DNA of 5,527 bases from assembly GCA_033722135.1 (NCBI GenBank), contig JAWVZO010000175.1:1-5527 (forward strand), given 5' to 3'. Source of the stretch: QNFN01 sp033722135. GTDB lineage: Bacteria; Pseudomonadota; Gammaproteobacteria; QNFN01. The translations under genes and the position numbers were made by a program. This document shows positions 1-5,435 of the stretch, in pieces; the stretch's first letter is position 1; every line of letters begins with the position of its first letter. The notes under the pieces were generated by a model, which saw only the letters and a program-made list of their open reading frames with translations, had not been told where the DNA came from and did no database searches.

Positions 1-537
1 CTGGCGCTGCAGGGCTCGCTGCAGAACTTCGCCGCCGGGGTGCTGATCCTGGTCTTCAAGCCGTACAAGGTCGGCGATTTCATCGAGGGCGGTGGCACCT
101 CGGGCATCATCGAGGCGATGGACATCTTCACCACCCGCATGCGCACCGGGGACAACAAGAGCGTCATCGTGCCCAACGGTAAGCTGCTCGGGGACAACAT
201 CGTCAACTACTCGACCAAGCCGACGCGCCGCGTCGACCTGGTGGTGGGGGTCAGTTACGACGACGACCTGGCCAAGGTCAAGGCGGTGCTGAACGACATC
301 CTCTCCTCCGACGAGCGGGTGCTGGACGAACCCGCGCCGACCGTGGCCGTGTCCGAGCTCGCTGACTCGAGCGTCAACCTGATCGTGCGGCCCTGGACCA
401 AGACCTCCGACTACTGGCCGCTCTACTGGGACCTGGTCGAGACCATCAAGACCCGCTTCGACGCCGAGGGCATCTCGATCCCGTACCCGCAGCGCGACGT
501 CCACCACCACAACGCGCCCGTCGGGGAGGCGGCCTGA
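1..537 (+). CDS. mscS: MscS-family small-conductance mechanosensitive channel, 5'-truncated
   Basis: The reading frame is open from base 1, so the gene starts outside the window; 178 residues remain. The first residues (LALQGSLQNFAAGV) match the pore-lining TM3 of E. coli MscS from about Leu109, including the kink glycine (residue 5) and the later conserved glycine (residue 13). The beta domain follows (IFTTRMRT, then the VPNGK motif near residues 56-60, then NIVNYS), and the C-terminal alpha/beta domain ends in the typical FDAEGISIPYPQRDV. This family forms homoheptameric inner-membrane channels that open on membrane tension to release solutes during hypo-osmotic shock. The missing part would hold TM1, TM2 and the first half of TM3. 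The short histidine-containing tail (HHHN) resembles a normal variable C-terminus. The TAXI-protein gene follows 57 bp downstream on the same strand and may be co-transcribed. Family assignment is firm; orthology to E. coli mscS rather than a paralogue is less sure. Confidence 0.93.
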   Translation: MALQGSLQNFAAGVLILVFKPYKVGDFIEGGGTSGIIEAMDIFTTRMRTGDNKSVIVPNGKLLGDNIVNYSTKPTRRVDLVVGVSYDDDLAKVKAVLNDILSSDERVLDEPAPTVAVSELADSSVNLIVRPWTKTSDYWPLYWDLVETIKTRFDAEGISIPYPQRDVHHHNAPVGEAA

Positions 538-594
538 GCGTCGGAGTGCACGGCTTGACGGCTCTTCGCGCAGAGCGCCGCGCAGGGGGGCGCG

Positions 595-1881
595 ATGCCG
601 CGTCCTGAGCGCGGTGGCGGACCGTGGCTGGCGATCTACGGGCCGGCCCTGCTGGTCATGCTCGCCGGGTTCGTGGTCGCCTACCAGTTCGTCGAGCCCG
701 CGCCGCCGGAACGGCTGACGCTGGCGACGGGCGGGCCCGGGGGCGCCTACCACCTCTTCGGCCAGCGCTACCGCGAGCAGCTCGCTCGCCACGGCGTCGA
801 GGTGGAACTGCGCAACACCGCCGGCTCGGTCGAGAACCTCGAACTGCTACGTGAAGGGGAGGTCGACGTCGCCTTCGTCCAGGGCGGGATCGCCGACCCG
901 GGGCGCGACACAGGCATGGAGGCGCTCGCGAGCCTCTACCACGAGCCGCTCTGGGTGTTCCACACGCTCGGGGAGGCGCTCGAAGACCTCCGTGGCTTGG
1001 CCGGGAAGCACCTCGCCGTCGGCGCCGTCGGCAGCGGCACGCGGCCCGTCGCCCTGCAGCTCCTGCGCCGCAACGGCATCGACGCGGTCACCTCGGTGCA
1101 GCGCGACCTCTCGACCGGCGCGGCGGTCGAGGCGCTGCGAGGCGGAGTCGTCGACGCGGCGTTCTTCGTCGCCGCGCCGAACTCCCCGGTGGTCGCCGGC
1201 CTGTTGCAGGATCCCGACGTCCGGCCACTCGGTTTCAGGCGTGCCGAGGCGTACACCCGGCAGTTCGACTTCCTCTCCCGGGTCACGCTGGTCGCCGGCC
1301 AGGTCGACCTCGCGGCGGGAATCCCCGCGGAGGACGTGCCTCTGGTGGCGCCGACCGCGAACCTCGTGGCGGGCGAGACCTTCCACCCGGCGCTGGCGGT
1401 GCTCCTGCTGCAGGCCGCCGAGACGATCCACGGCACGGGGGACGGCTTCTCGCCTCCGGGGACGTTCCCGTCGAACCGGCACCTCGAGCTCCCTCTGAGC
1501 GACGCCGCGGAGCGCTTCCATGCCCGCGGTCCGCCGTTCCTGCAGCGCTACCTGCCTTTTTGGGCCGCGACCCTGATCGATCGCATGGCGGTGATGCTCG
1601 TCCCGCTGCTGACCCTGCTGCTGCCGCTGTTCAAGATCGTGCCGCCGACCTATCGCTGGCGGGTCCGCTCGCGGATCTACCGCTGGTACCGCGACCTCCG
1701 CCTCGTCGAGCGGCACGTCTTCGCCGGTGCCGACGAGCCGACGCGCGCGTGGGCGGACGACGAGCTCGACCGCATCGAGGCCGAGGTGGCCCAGCTCCAG
1801 GTGCCGCTCTCCTACGCCGACCAGCTGTTCAACCTGAGACTGCACATCCGCTTCGTGCGACGGGAACTCCGCGATGCGTGA
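595..1881 (+). CDS. TAXI-family TRAP-type solute-binding protein, membrane-anchored
   Basis: This 428-residue protein has a TAXI-type ligand-binding domain. A hydrophobic segment (about residues 11-33) works as an uncleaved anchor or signal. The binding domain begins at LTLATGGPGGAYHLFG (41-56), the usual TAXI opening, and continues with NTAGSVENLELL, DVAFVQGG (91-98), VGSGTR (145-150) and VVDAAFFVA (185-193). A second membrane segment lies at about 322-349, followed by a basic, probably cytoplasmic tail rich in Arg and aromatic residues (about 350-428). Classical TAXI proteins are soluble periplasmic receptors that deliver substrates such as carboxylates to a TRAP permease. This subtype has a second membrane segment, and no permease gene is visible nearby, so it may act as a membrane-bound sensor or with a distant partner. 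The start is ATG 595, preceded by AGGGGG at 584-589. The ligand cannot be told from sequence. Confidence 0.87.
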   Translation: MPRPERGGGPWLAIYGPALLVMLAGFVVAYQFVEPAPPERLTLATGGPGGAYHLFGQRYREQLARHGVEVELRNTAGSVENLELLREGEVDVAFVQGGIADPGRDTGMEALASLYHEPLWVFHTLGEALEDLRGLAGKHLAVGAVGSGTRPVALQLLRRNGIDAVTSVQRDLSTGAAVEALRGGVVDAAFFVAAPNSPVVAGLLQDPDVRPLGFRRAEAYTRQFDFLSRVTLVAGQVDLAAGIPAEDVPLVAPTANLVAGETFHPALAVLLLQAAETIHGTGDGFSPPGTFPSNRHLELPLSDAAERFHARGPPFLQRYLPFWAATLIDRMAVMLVPLLTLLLPLFKIVPPTYRWRVRSRIYRWYRDLRLVERHVFAGADEPTRAWADDELDRIEAEVAQLQVPLSYADQLFNLRLHIRFVRRELRDA

Positions 1882-1905
1882 TCGACTCCAATCCGGGCCG
1901 AACGC

Positions 1906-1927
1906 CGTGGCCCCGGCCCGGGCCACG
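1906..1927 (+). terminator. possible hairpin terminator after the TAXI gene
   Basis: CGTGGCCC (1906-1913) pairs with GGGCCACG (1920-1927), an 8-bp GC-rich stem with a 6-base loop, 25 bp after the stop codon of the TAXI gene. No T-tract follows, so intrinsic termination is uncertain. It ends two bases before the direct-repeat promoter of the cytochrome gene, a position suited to insulating that promoter from upstream transcription. Confidence 0.4.
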
Positions 1928-1929
1928 CA

Positions 1930-1962
1930 TTCAGGTTCCGTTCAGCCCCGTGCCGCTAATCT
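1930..1962 (+). promoter_or_regulatory. tandem TTCAG operator plus -10 box, cytochrome c promoter
   Basis: TTCAG occurs at 1930-1934 and again at 1941-1945, an 11-bp period. Exactly 11 bases later comes TAATCT (1957-1962), which keeps the three most conserved bases of a -10 box (T1, A2, T6). No good -35 exists at the expected place, as is usual for promoters that depend on an activator bound there. Direct half-sites one helical turn apart, ending 11-12 bp before the -10, are the known arrangement of PhoP-type sites and are similar in form to those of other OmpR-family regulators. The same layout occurs on the minus strand at 5435-5403. I infer binding by the response regulator at 4427-3744. 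The predicted leader to ATG 2030 is about 60 nt. Confidence 0.6.
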
Positions 1963-2016
1963 TCCATGCAACCGCCGGCAAGCGGTGAATATTCCGTAAG
2001 AAACGCATCGACCAAG

Positions 2017-2023
2017 AAGGAGA
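2017..2023 (+). promoter_or_regulatory. ribosome binding site deciding the cytochrome c start
   Basis: AAGGAGA is a strong Shine-Dalgarno sequence. Its GGAG core ends at 2022, 7 nt before ATG 2030 but only 1 nt before ATG 2024. The second ATG is therefore the likely start. Confidence 0.75.
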
Positions 2024-2029
2024 ATGCTC

Positions 2030-2341
2030 ATGAAGACCCTGATCAAGACCGCCCTAGTGGCCGTTCCGCTGATCTTCGCGACCGGCGCCGCGCAGGCGGC
2101 GGGCGACGTGGCGGCCGGGCGTGCCAAGGCGGCGGTCTGCGCCGCCTGCCACGGGCCCGAGGGCATCAGCGCCAACCCGCAGTGGCCGAATCTCGCCGGG
2201 CAGAAGGACCTTTACCTGATCAAGCAGCTGAAGGCCTTCCGCGACGGCACGCGGGTCGACCCGTTGATGTCGGCCCAGGCCCAGCCGCTCAGCGACCAGG
2301 ACATCGAGGATCTGGCCGCCTACTACAGCAGCCTGAAGTAA
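2030..2341 (+). CDS. small periplasmic class I cytochrome c (c553/c4-like)
   Basis: This is a 103-residue precursor. The signal peptide is MKTLIKTALVAVPLIFATG followed by AAQA, with likely cleavage after AQA (residue 23), leaving an approximately 80-residue electron carrier. The haem-binding motif CAACH is at 37-41, with His41 as proximal ligand and Met80 (PLMS) as the likely distal ligand. The segments GPEGIS, WPNLAGQ, YLIKQLKAFRDG and DIEDLAAYYSSL are hallmarks of the single-haem c553/c4-type family, in which the last helix packs against the N-terminal helix. It probably shuttles electrons in the periplasm between a respiratory complex and an oxidase or reductase; the partner cannot be identified. 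The gene is alone in its transcription unit, with its own promoter containing a tandem TTCAG repeat and a strong hairpin after the stop. An ATG at 2024, two codons upstream in frame, is less well placed for the ribosome binding site. Confidence 0.92.
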   Translation: MKTLIKTALVAVPLIFATGAAQAAGDVAAGRAKAAVCAACHGPEGISANPQWPNLAGQKDLYLIKQLKAFRDGTRVDPLMSAQAQPLSDQDIEDLAAYYSSLK

Positions 2342-2359
2342 ATTCCCACGTGGACGAGG

Positions 2360-2387
2360 CGGGCCCTCCCGGGAACGGGAGGGCCCG
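2360..2387. terminator. bidirectional hairpin between converging cytochrome c and kinase genes
   Basis: CGGGCCCTCCCG (2360-2371) pairs perfectly with CGGGAGGGCCCG (2376-2387), a 12-bp stem closed by the four-base loop GGAA, which fits the stable GNRA class. It lies 18 bp after the cytochrome stop and 7 bp after the kinase stop on the other strand, so it can serve both converging transcripts. Neither side has a clear T-tract, which is common in GC-rich genomes but makes Rho-independent action less certain. Confidence 0.7.
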
Positions 2388-2394
2388 TCGCCGT

Positions 2395-3747
2395 TCACTC
2401 GGGCAGGCGAACCTCGATGCATGCCCCGCCGAACTCGCCGCGGCACGTTGCCAGCGTCCCGCCGTAGGCGGCCACAAGGTCGACGACCATCGCCAGGCCG
2501 ATACCGTGTCCCGGAACGGTGCTGTCGAGTCGCCGGCCGCGAACCGGCAGGTCGATCGCGACCTCGTCGGGCAGTCCGGGGCCGTCGTCCTCGATCCGCA
2601 GGCACAGGAACCTGGCGCCGTCGATCTCGGTCCTTTCTGCGTCCAACGCGACCGTTCCGGCGCACCACTTGTAGGCGTTGTCGAGCAGGTTGCCGAACAT
2701 CTCGTAGAGATCACCCTCCTCGGCGCGGTAATCGAGGTCGGGCGCGATCCGGCAGCGGGCCTCGACGCCCTTGTCGCGGTGCACCTTGTCCAGCGAGGCC
2801 AGCACGCGGTCGAGGATCGGCGCCAGGCGGACCGGCGCACTGAGCGGGCGCCGCCCGGCGGTCGCCGCGCGCTGGAGCTGGTACTCGATGATCTCCGCCA
2901 TGCGGTCGACCTGGGCGGTCGGATTGTCGCCGTCCGCCGCTTTCCTCCCGCCATCGCCGAGCTGGTCGCGCAGCACTGCGAGAGGGGTCTTCAGGCTGTG
3001 CGCGAGGTCGCCGAGGGCGTGGCGGTGGCGTTCCAGGCGAGCCTGTTCCTGGGCGATGAAGCGGTTGATTCCCGAGGTCAACGGCGCAAGATCGACCGGG
3101 TAGTCGTCGCCGAGGCGTTCGCGGTCGCCCCTCTCGATGGCGGCCAGCTCACGGCTGACACGGCGCAGGGGGCGCAGTCCCCAGCGTAGGATCGTGCCCT
3201 GGGCGAGGAGCAGCAGCACCGCGGCGCCCCCGAGCCAGAGCAGCAGCGTGCGCCGGAAGGCGGTCACCTCAGCGGTCAGGCCCGCGAGGTCCTCGGCGAC
3301 GCTGAAGGTGAACGGCAGCAGTCGGCCTCCCGGGGCCTCCCAGACGGTGCCGAAACCGAGCGCGATGCCGCGCACGCCGTCGAGCGCGACCTCGACGAAA
3401 CGTCGTCGTCCCGCCTCGACCCGGCGCGGCAGGTCGAGGTCGAGCCCGAGCGAGGAGCCGGAACTCCAGACCGGGCGGCCGTCGCCGTCGAACACCCTGG
3501 CGTAGAGGCCGGAGGCGGGCGTGGAGAAGCGTGCCTCCGGCAGGGCGTCGGGGATGTGCAGCCGGCCGGAAGCGGTCAGCTCCGCGCCGGCGAGTAGACC
3601 GTAGACGTGCGCCTGGAGGCGTTCGCGCATGCCGGCTTCGGCGCTCTCGCGAAACGCCCGGTCGAGGGTGACGCCGGTCAGGCCGAGGAACGCCGCGAGC
3701 ACCAGGCTGGCCGCGAGGAGCAGCCGGGTCTGCAACGAGAGGTTCAA
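2395..3747 (-). CDS. PhoQ-like membrane sensor histidine kinase
   Basis: This is a 450-residue inner-membrane kinase. TM1 is at about residues 8-28, a periplasmic sensor domain at about 29-167, TM2 at about 168-188 and a HAMP-like linker at about 189-241. The phospho-acceptor box HALGDLAHSLKTPLAVLR (243-260) has catalytic His250 and closely resembles the PhoQ box. The ATPase domain has the N box GNLLDNAYKW (Asn353, Asn357), the G1 box DDGPG (387-391) and the G2 segment GHGIG (413-417), whose setting RGRRLDSTVPG also resembles PhoQ. It should phosphorylate the regulator encoded just upstream. The sensor domain is about PhoQ size, but I see no cluster of acidic residues like the one enteric PhoQ uses for divalent cations, so its signal may differ. 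The start is TTG at 3747-3745, overlapping the regulator's TGA as TTGA, which suggests translational coupling; no strong Shine-Dalgarno precedes it. Later starts would remove part of TM1. Confidence 0.92.
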   Translation of the reverse strand: MNLSLQTRLLLAASLVLAAFLGLTGVTLDRAFRESAEAGMRERLQAHVYGLLAGAELTASGRLHIPDALPEARFSTPASGLYARVFDGDGRPVWSSGSSLGLDLDLPRRVEAGRRRFVEVALDGVRGIALGFGTVWEAPGGRLLPFTFSVAEDLAGLTAEVTAFRRTLLLWLGGAAVLLLLAQGTILRWGLRPLRRVSRELAAIERGDRERLGDDYPVDLAPLTSGINRFIAQEQARLERHRHALGDLAHSLKTPLAVLRDQLGDGGRKAADGDNPTAQVDRMAEIIEYQLQRAATAGRRPLSAPVRLAPILDRVLASLDKVHRDKGVEARCRIAPDLDYRAEEGDLYEMFGNLLDNAYKWCAGTVALDAERTEIDGARFLCLRIEDDGPGLPDEVAIDLPVRGRRLDSTVPGHGIGLAMVVDLVAAYGGTLATCRGEFGGACIEVRLPE

Positions 3748-4427
3748 GTCGTGCTGGCCGCGAGGGCGAAACGGTATCCCTGACCGCGCACGGTCTCGAT
3801 CGGTTCGAGGGTGCCGTCCGGGTCGAGCTTGCGGCGCAGACGGCCGACGAACACCTCGATGACGTTGCTGTCGCGGTCGAAGTCCTGATCGTAGATGTGC
3901 TCGGTCAGCTCGCTCTTGGAGATCGCCTTGCCGGCATGCAGCGCGAGGTACTCGAGGACGTTGTACTCGTAGGCCGTCAGCTCCACGGGCTCTCCCGACA
4001 CCGTCACCCGCTTGGCGCGGGTGTCGAGGACCAGGGGGCCGAAGGTGAGGGTCGAACTCGCCCAGCCGGCCGCGCGGCGCAGCAGGGCGTGGATGCGGGC
4101 CTCGAGCTCCTCGTACTGGAACGGCTTGACCAGGTAGTCGTCCGCGCCGGCCTCGAGGCCCTCGACCTTGTCCTGCCAGCGCCCACGGGCGGTCAGGATG
4201 AGGATCGGGAACGTGGCGCCGTCCTCGCGCGCGCGGCGGATCAGTTCGATGCCCGAGAGGCGCGGCAGGCCGAGATCGACGATGGCCGCGTCGAACGGGT
4301 ACTCGGTCGCGTGGTAGAGACCTTCTTCGCCATCGGCGGCGGTGCTGAGCGTGTAACCGGCGTCGCGCAGGCGTCCGGCAAGCGCCTCGCGCAGTTCCGG
4401 CTCGTCTTCGACCAGCAGCAGGCGCAT
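3744..4427 (-). CDS. OmpR/PhoP-family response regulator
   Basis: This is a 227-residue DNA-binding response regulator of normal length. In the receiver domain (1-118), the acidic pair is Glu7/Asp8, the phosphorylation site is Asp51 (IVDLGLP), the switch Thr is Thr79 (LTAR) and the conserved Lys is Lys101 (LVKPF). The stretch WQDKVEGLEAGADDYLVKPF (84-103) is very like PhoP. The winged-helix effector domain (about 125-222) contains LTAYEYNVLEYL, the recognition helix region RDSNVIEVFVGRLRRKL (185-201) and the wing TVRGQGYRF (212-220). Phosphorylation by the co-transcribed kinase should promote dimer binding to tandem half-sites, and two such sites lie nearby (1930-1945 and 5435-5420). The start is ATG 4427, 22 bp after the PepSY stop, with no clear Shine-Dalgarno, so it may rely on read-through translation from that gene. 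PhoP is the best family label, but QseB/PmrA-type regulators are related, so no gene symbol is given. Confidence 0.94.
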   Translation of the reverse strand: MRLLLVEDEPELREALAGRLRDAGYTLSTAADGEEGLYHATEYPFDAAIVDLGLPRLSGIELIRRAREDGATFPILILTARGRWQDKVEGLEAGADDYLVKPFQYEELEARIHALLRRAAGWASSTLTFGPLVLDTRAKRVTVSGEPVELTAYEYNVLEYLALHAGKAISKSELTEHIYDQDFDRDSNVIEVFVGRLRRKLDPDGTLEPIETVRGQGYRFALAASTT

Positions 4428-4449
4428 CGTCGCGGCGCGCGGGGTGGGC

Positions 4450-4740
4450 TCAGCGCCCGTCGTCCTCGATCACGACCACGCTGACGCGGCCGTCGGGGGT
4501 GAGGACCTTGACGCGGTAGACCGGCCGGTCGTCGACGGTGGCCGGCTCGGCGGCGAGCACCTTCCCGCCGGTCATGGCGGCGGCGCGCTCGGCGGCGCGC
4601 TGCCGGCCGTTGTCGGCCTCGCGCTTCTCCGCCTGGGCGAGGAGCGGAACGCCGACGACGGCATCCGGCGCGGCCACGCCGAACGGCGACACGAGAAGCA
4701 GCGCGGCGCAGAGCAGGAGGGGCGGAAGGGCGTGGGTCAC
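4450..4740 (-). CDS. small secreted PepSY-domain protein
   Basis: This is a 96-residue protein from a GTG start. The signal peptide covers residues 1 to about 24 (hydrophobic run LPPLLLCAALLLVSPF, then GVAA), leaving a periplasmic product of about 72 residues. The C-terminal half, AAAMTGGKVLAAE (53-65) then RPVYRVKVLTPDGRVSVVVI (72-91), has the helix plus two-strand pattern of a PepSY domain. PepSY domains are thought to modulate or inhibit partner proteins outside the cytoplasm, including proteases. It is first in an operon with the response regulator and kinase, and small PepSY genes are often found beside PhoPQ-like systems, so it may tune the kinase's periplasmic domain; that role is inferred. 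GTG 4740 is preferred because GGAGAG (4750-4745) is well spaced before it. The longer form from ATG 4800 would place an arginine-rich stretch before the signal peptide and would overlap the likely -10 box. Confidence 0.78.
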   Translation of the reverse strand: MTHALPPLLLCAALLLVSPFGVAAPDAVVGVPLLAQAEKREADNGRQRAAERAAAMTGGKVLAAEPATVDDRPVYRVKVLTPDGRVSVVVIEDDGR

Positions 4741-4744
4741 GTGG

Positions 4745-4750
4745 CTCTCC
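4745..4750 (-). promoter_or_regulatory. ribosome binding site deciding the GTG start of the PepSY gene
   Basis: On the minus strand GGAGAG is followed by CCAC and then GTG (4740-4738), so the GGAG core is 6 nt from the start codon. No comparable sequence precedes ATG 4800 or ATG 4797. Confidence 0.65.
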
Positions 4751-4764
4751 GTCGAATCGCGGGA

Positions 4765-4779
4765 CCGCCGCGACGGCGG
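4765..4779 (-). other. small GC-rich hairpin between the glycine-zipper and PepSY genes
   Basis: CCGCCG (4765-4770) and CGGCGG (4774-4779) form a 6-bp stem with a 3-base loop. It lies 35 bp after the glycine-zipper stop and 25 bp before the PepSY GTG. It could weakly end the upstream transcript or sit in the leader of the PepSY operon mRNA. There is no T-tract, and such repeats are common in GC-rich DNA. Confidence 0.25.
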
Positions 4780-4795
4780 CCTGGGGCTTCCGCCC

Positions 4796-4824
4796 ATCAT
4801 ACGTCAGCGTCGTTCACTCGGCGA
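4796..4824 (-). promoter_or_regulatory. candidate promoter of the pepSY-regulator-kinase operon
   Basis: On the minus strand TATGAT (4801-4796) matches the sigma-70 -10 consensus in five of six bases. A poor -35 (TCGCCG, 4824-4819) lies 17 bp upstream, inside the end of the glycine-zipper gene. The leader to GTG 4740 would be about 50 nt. No TTCAG repeat is present, so this promoter does not look controlled like the two flanking ones. Call based on the -10 alone. Confidence 0.35.
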
Positions 4825-5347
4825 TGTCGACGCGGACCGAGACGCGGACCTTATGACCCGGATCGTGATCCATGAAGGTCACGTAGTCACGGCCCCGGTA
4901 GCGGTACGCCACCTCGTAGCCCGTCAGCTGGCGTTCCTCGCGCACGTCGGTGATCTCGCGGCAATCCCGGGAAGTGCCGTAACCCTCGGCGCGCTTGCGC
5001 TGGGAGATGTCGTTGCCGATGGAGCCGCCGAGCAGCGCGCCGGCCACCGTGCCCCAGTCACGGTACTTGCCGTGGACGACCTGGTTGCCGATGACGCCGC
5101 CGATGATGCCCCCGGTGATCACGCCGGTGTAGCTGCGTGGCGCCTGGGCATCCCGCGAGATGTAGCGGTCCCGGCACACCGTGCGCGGCATCGAGACCTG
5201 CACCACCTCGTAGACCGGCCGCGCATCGGTGACCTTCGCGTAATCGTAGTAGCGGGCGCTGTCGGCATAGCGGCCGCCATCGGCCAGCACGGGAGTGGCC
5301 AGCAGGAACGAGAGTGCCGTTACGGCGAACACATTGCGCGTTTTCAT
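4814..5347 (-). CDS. secreted glycine-zipper 2TM-domain protein (SlyB / 17-kDa antigen-like)
   Basis: This is a 177-residue protein. The signal peptide MKTRNVFAVTALSFLLATPV-LA is probably cut after residue 22; no lipobox cysteine is present, so unlike SlyB it is not an obvious lipoprotein. The core (about 75-112) is a glycine zipper in two runs, GVITGGIIGGVIGNQVV and GTVAGALLGGSIGND, separated by a short charged turn, typical of paired helices that associate with membranes. The C-terminal region (about 129-175) ends in a YEVAYRYRGRDYVTFM then DPGHKVRVSVRV pattern common in this family. Cys58 and Cys129 could form a disulfide bridging the zipper. The family is linked to outer-membrane integrity and envelope stress, but the exact function is unknown. 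The start ATG 5347 has a strong GAAGGAG at 5360-5354. The gene lies upstream of the pepSY operon on the same strand with a 73-bp gap, and has its own tandem TTCAG promoter. Confidence 0.88.
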   Translation of the reverse strand: MKTRNVFAVTALSFLLATPVLADGGRYADSARYYDYAKVTDARPVYEVVQVSMPRTVCRDRYISRDAQAPRSYTGVITGGIIGGVIGNQVVHGKYRDWGTVAGALLGGSIGNDISQRKRAEGYGTSRDCREITDVREERQLTGYEVAYRYRGRDYVTFMDHDPGHKVRVSVRVDIAE

Positions 5348-5402
5348 CGTCGTCTCCTTCAGATCATGGTCCGGAAGGCCTTTCGACCTCTTCCTGATGA
5401 TG

Positions 5403-5435
5403 AAGGTACGCCCCGGTAGCTGAACCCAGGCTGAA
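5403..5435 (-). promoter_or_regulatory. tandem TTCAG operator plus -10 box, glycine-zipper gene promoter
   Basis: On the minus strand TTCAG is found at 5435-5431 and 5424-5420, an 11-bp period, followed after exactly 11 bases by TACCTT (5408-5403), which keeps T1, A2 and T6 of a -10 box. The spacing is identical to the cytochrome promoter at 1930-1962, and in both the second half-site reads GTTCAGC. The rest of the two elements differs, so this is not a recently copied segment but a conserved arrangement. The predicted leader to ATG 5347 is about 50 nt. Likely bound by the response regulator encoded at 4427-3744 (inference). Confidence 0.6.

Noticed and set aside
561..576. Small inverted repeat GCTCT/AGAGC between mscS and the TAXI gene
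   Set aside because: The stem is only 5 bp with no T-tract, too weak to call a terminator.
555..583. TTGACG resembling a -35 box before the TAXI gene
   Set aside because: No acceptable -10 lies 16-18 bp downstream, where the sequence is entirely GC-rich. The gene may be read from the mscS transcript.
847..1926. Open reading frame of 359 codons on the minus strand opposite the TAXI gene
   Set aside because: Low-complexity Arg/Glu/Gly-rich translation with no recognisable motif; it mirrors a clear family member on the plus strand. Long antisense frames are expected at this GC content.
1966..3189. Open reading frame of 407 codons on the plus strand across the cytochrome and kinase region
   Set aside because: It runs out of frame through the cytochrome, across the hairpin and antisense to the kinase; the translation has no family signature.
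4538..5419. Open reading frame of 293 codons on the plus strand opposite the PepSY and glycine-zipper genes
   Set aside because: It is antisense to two well-supported secreted proteins with ribosome binding sites, and has no domain pattern of its own.
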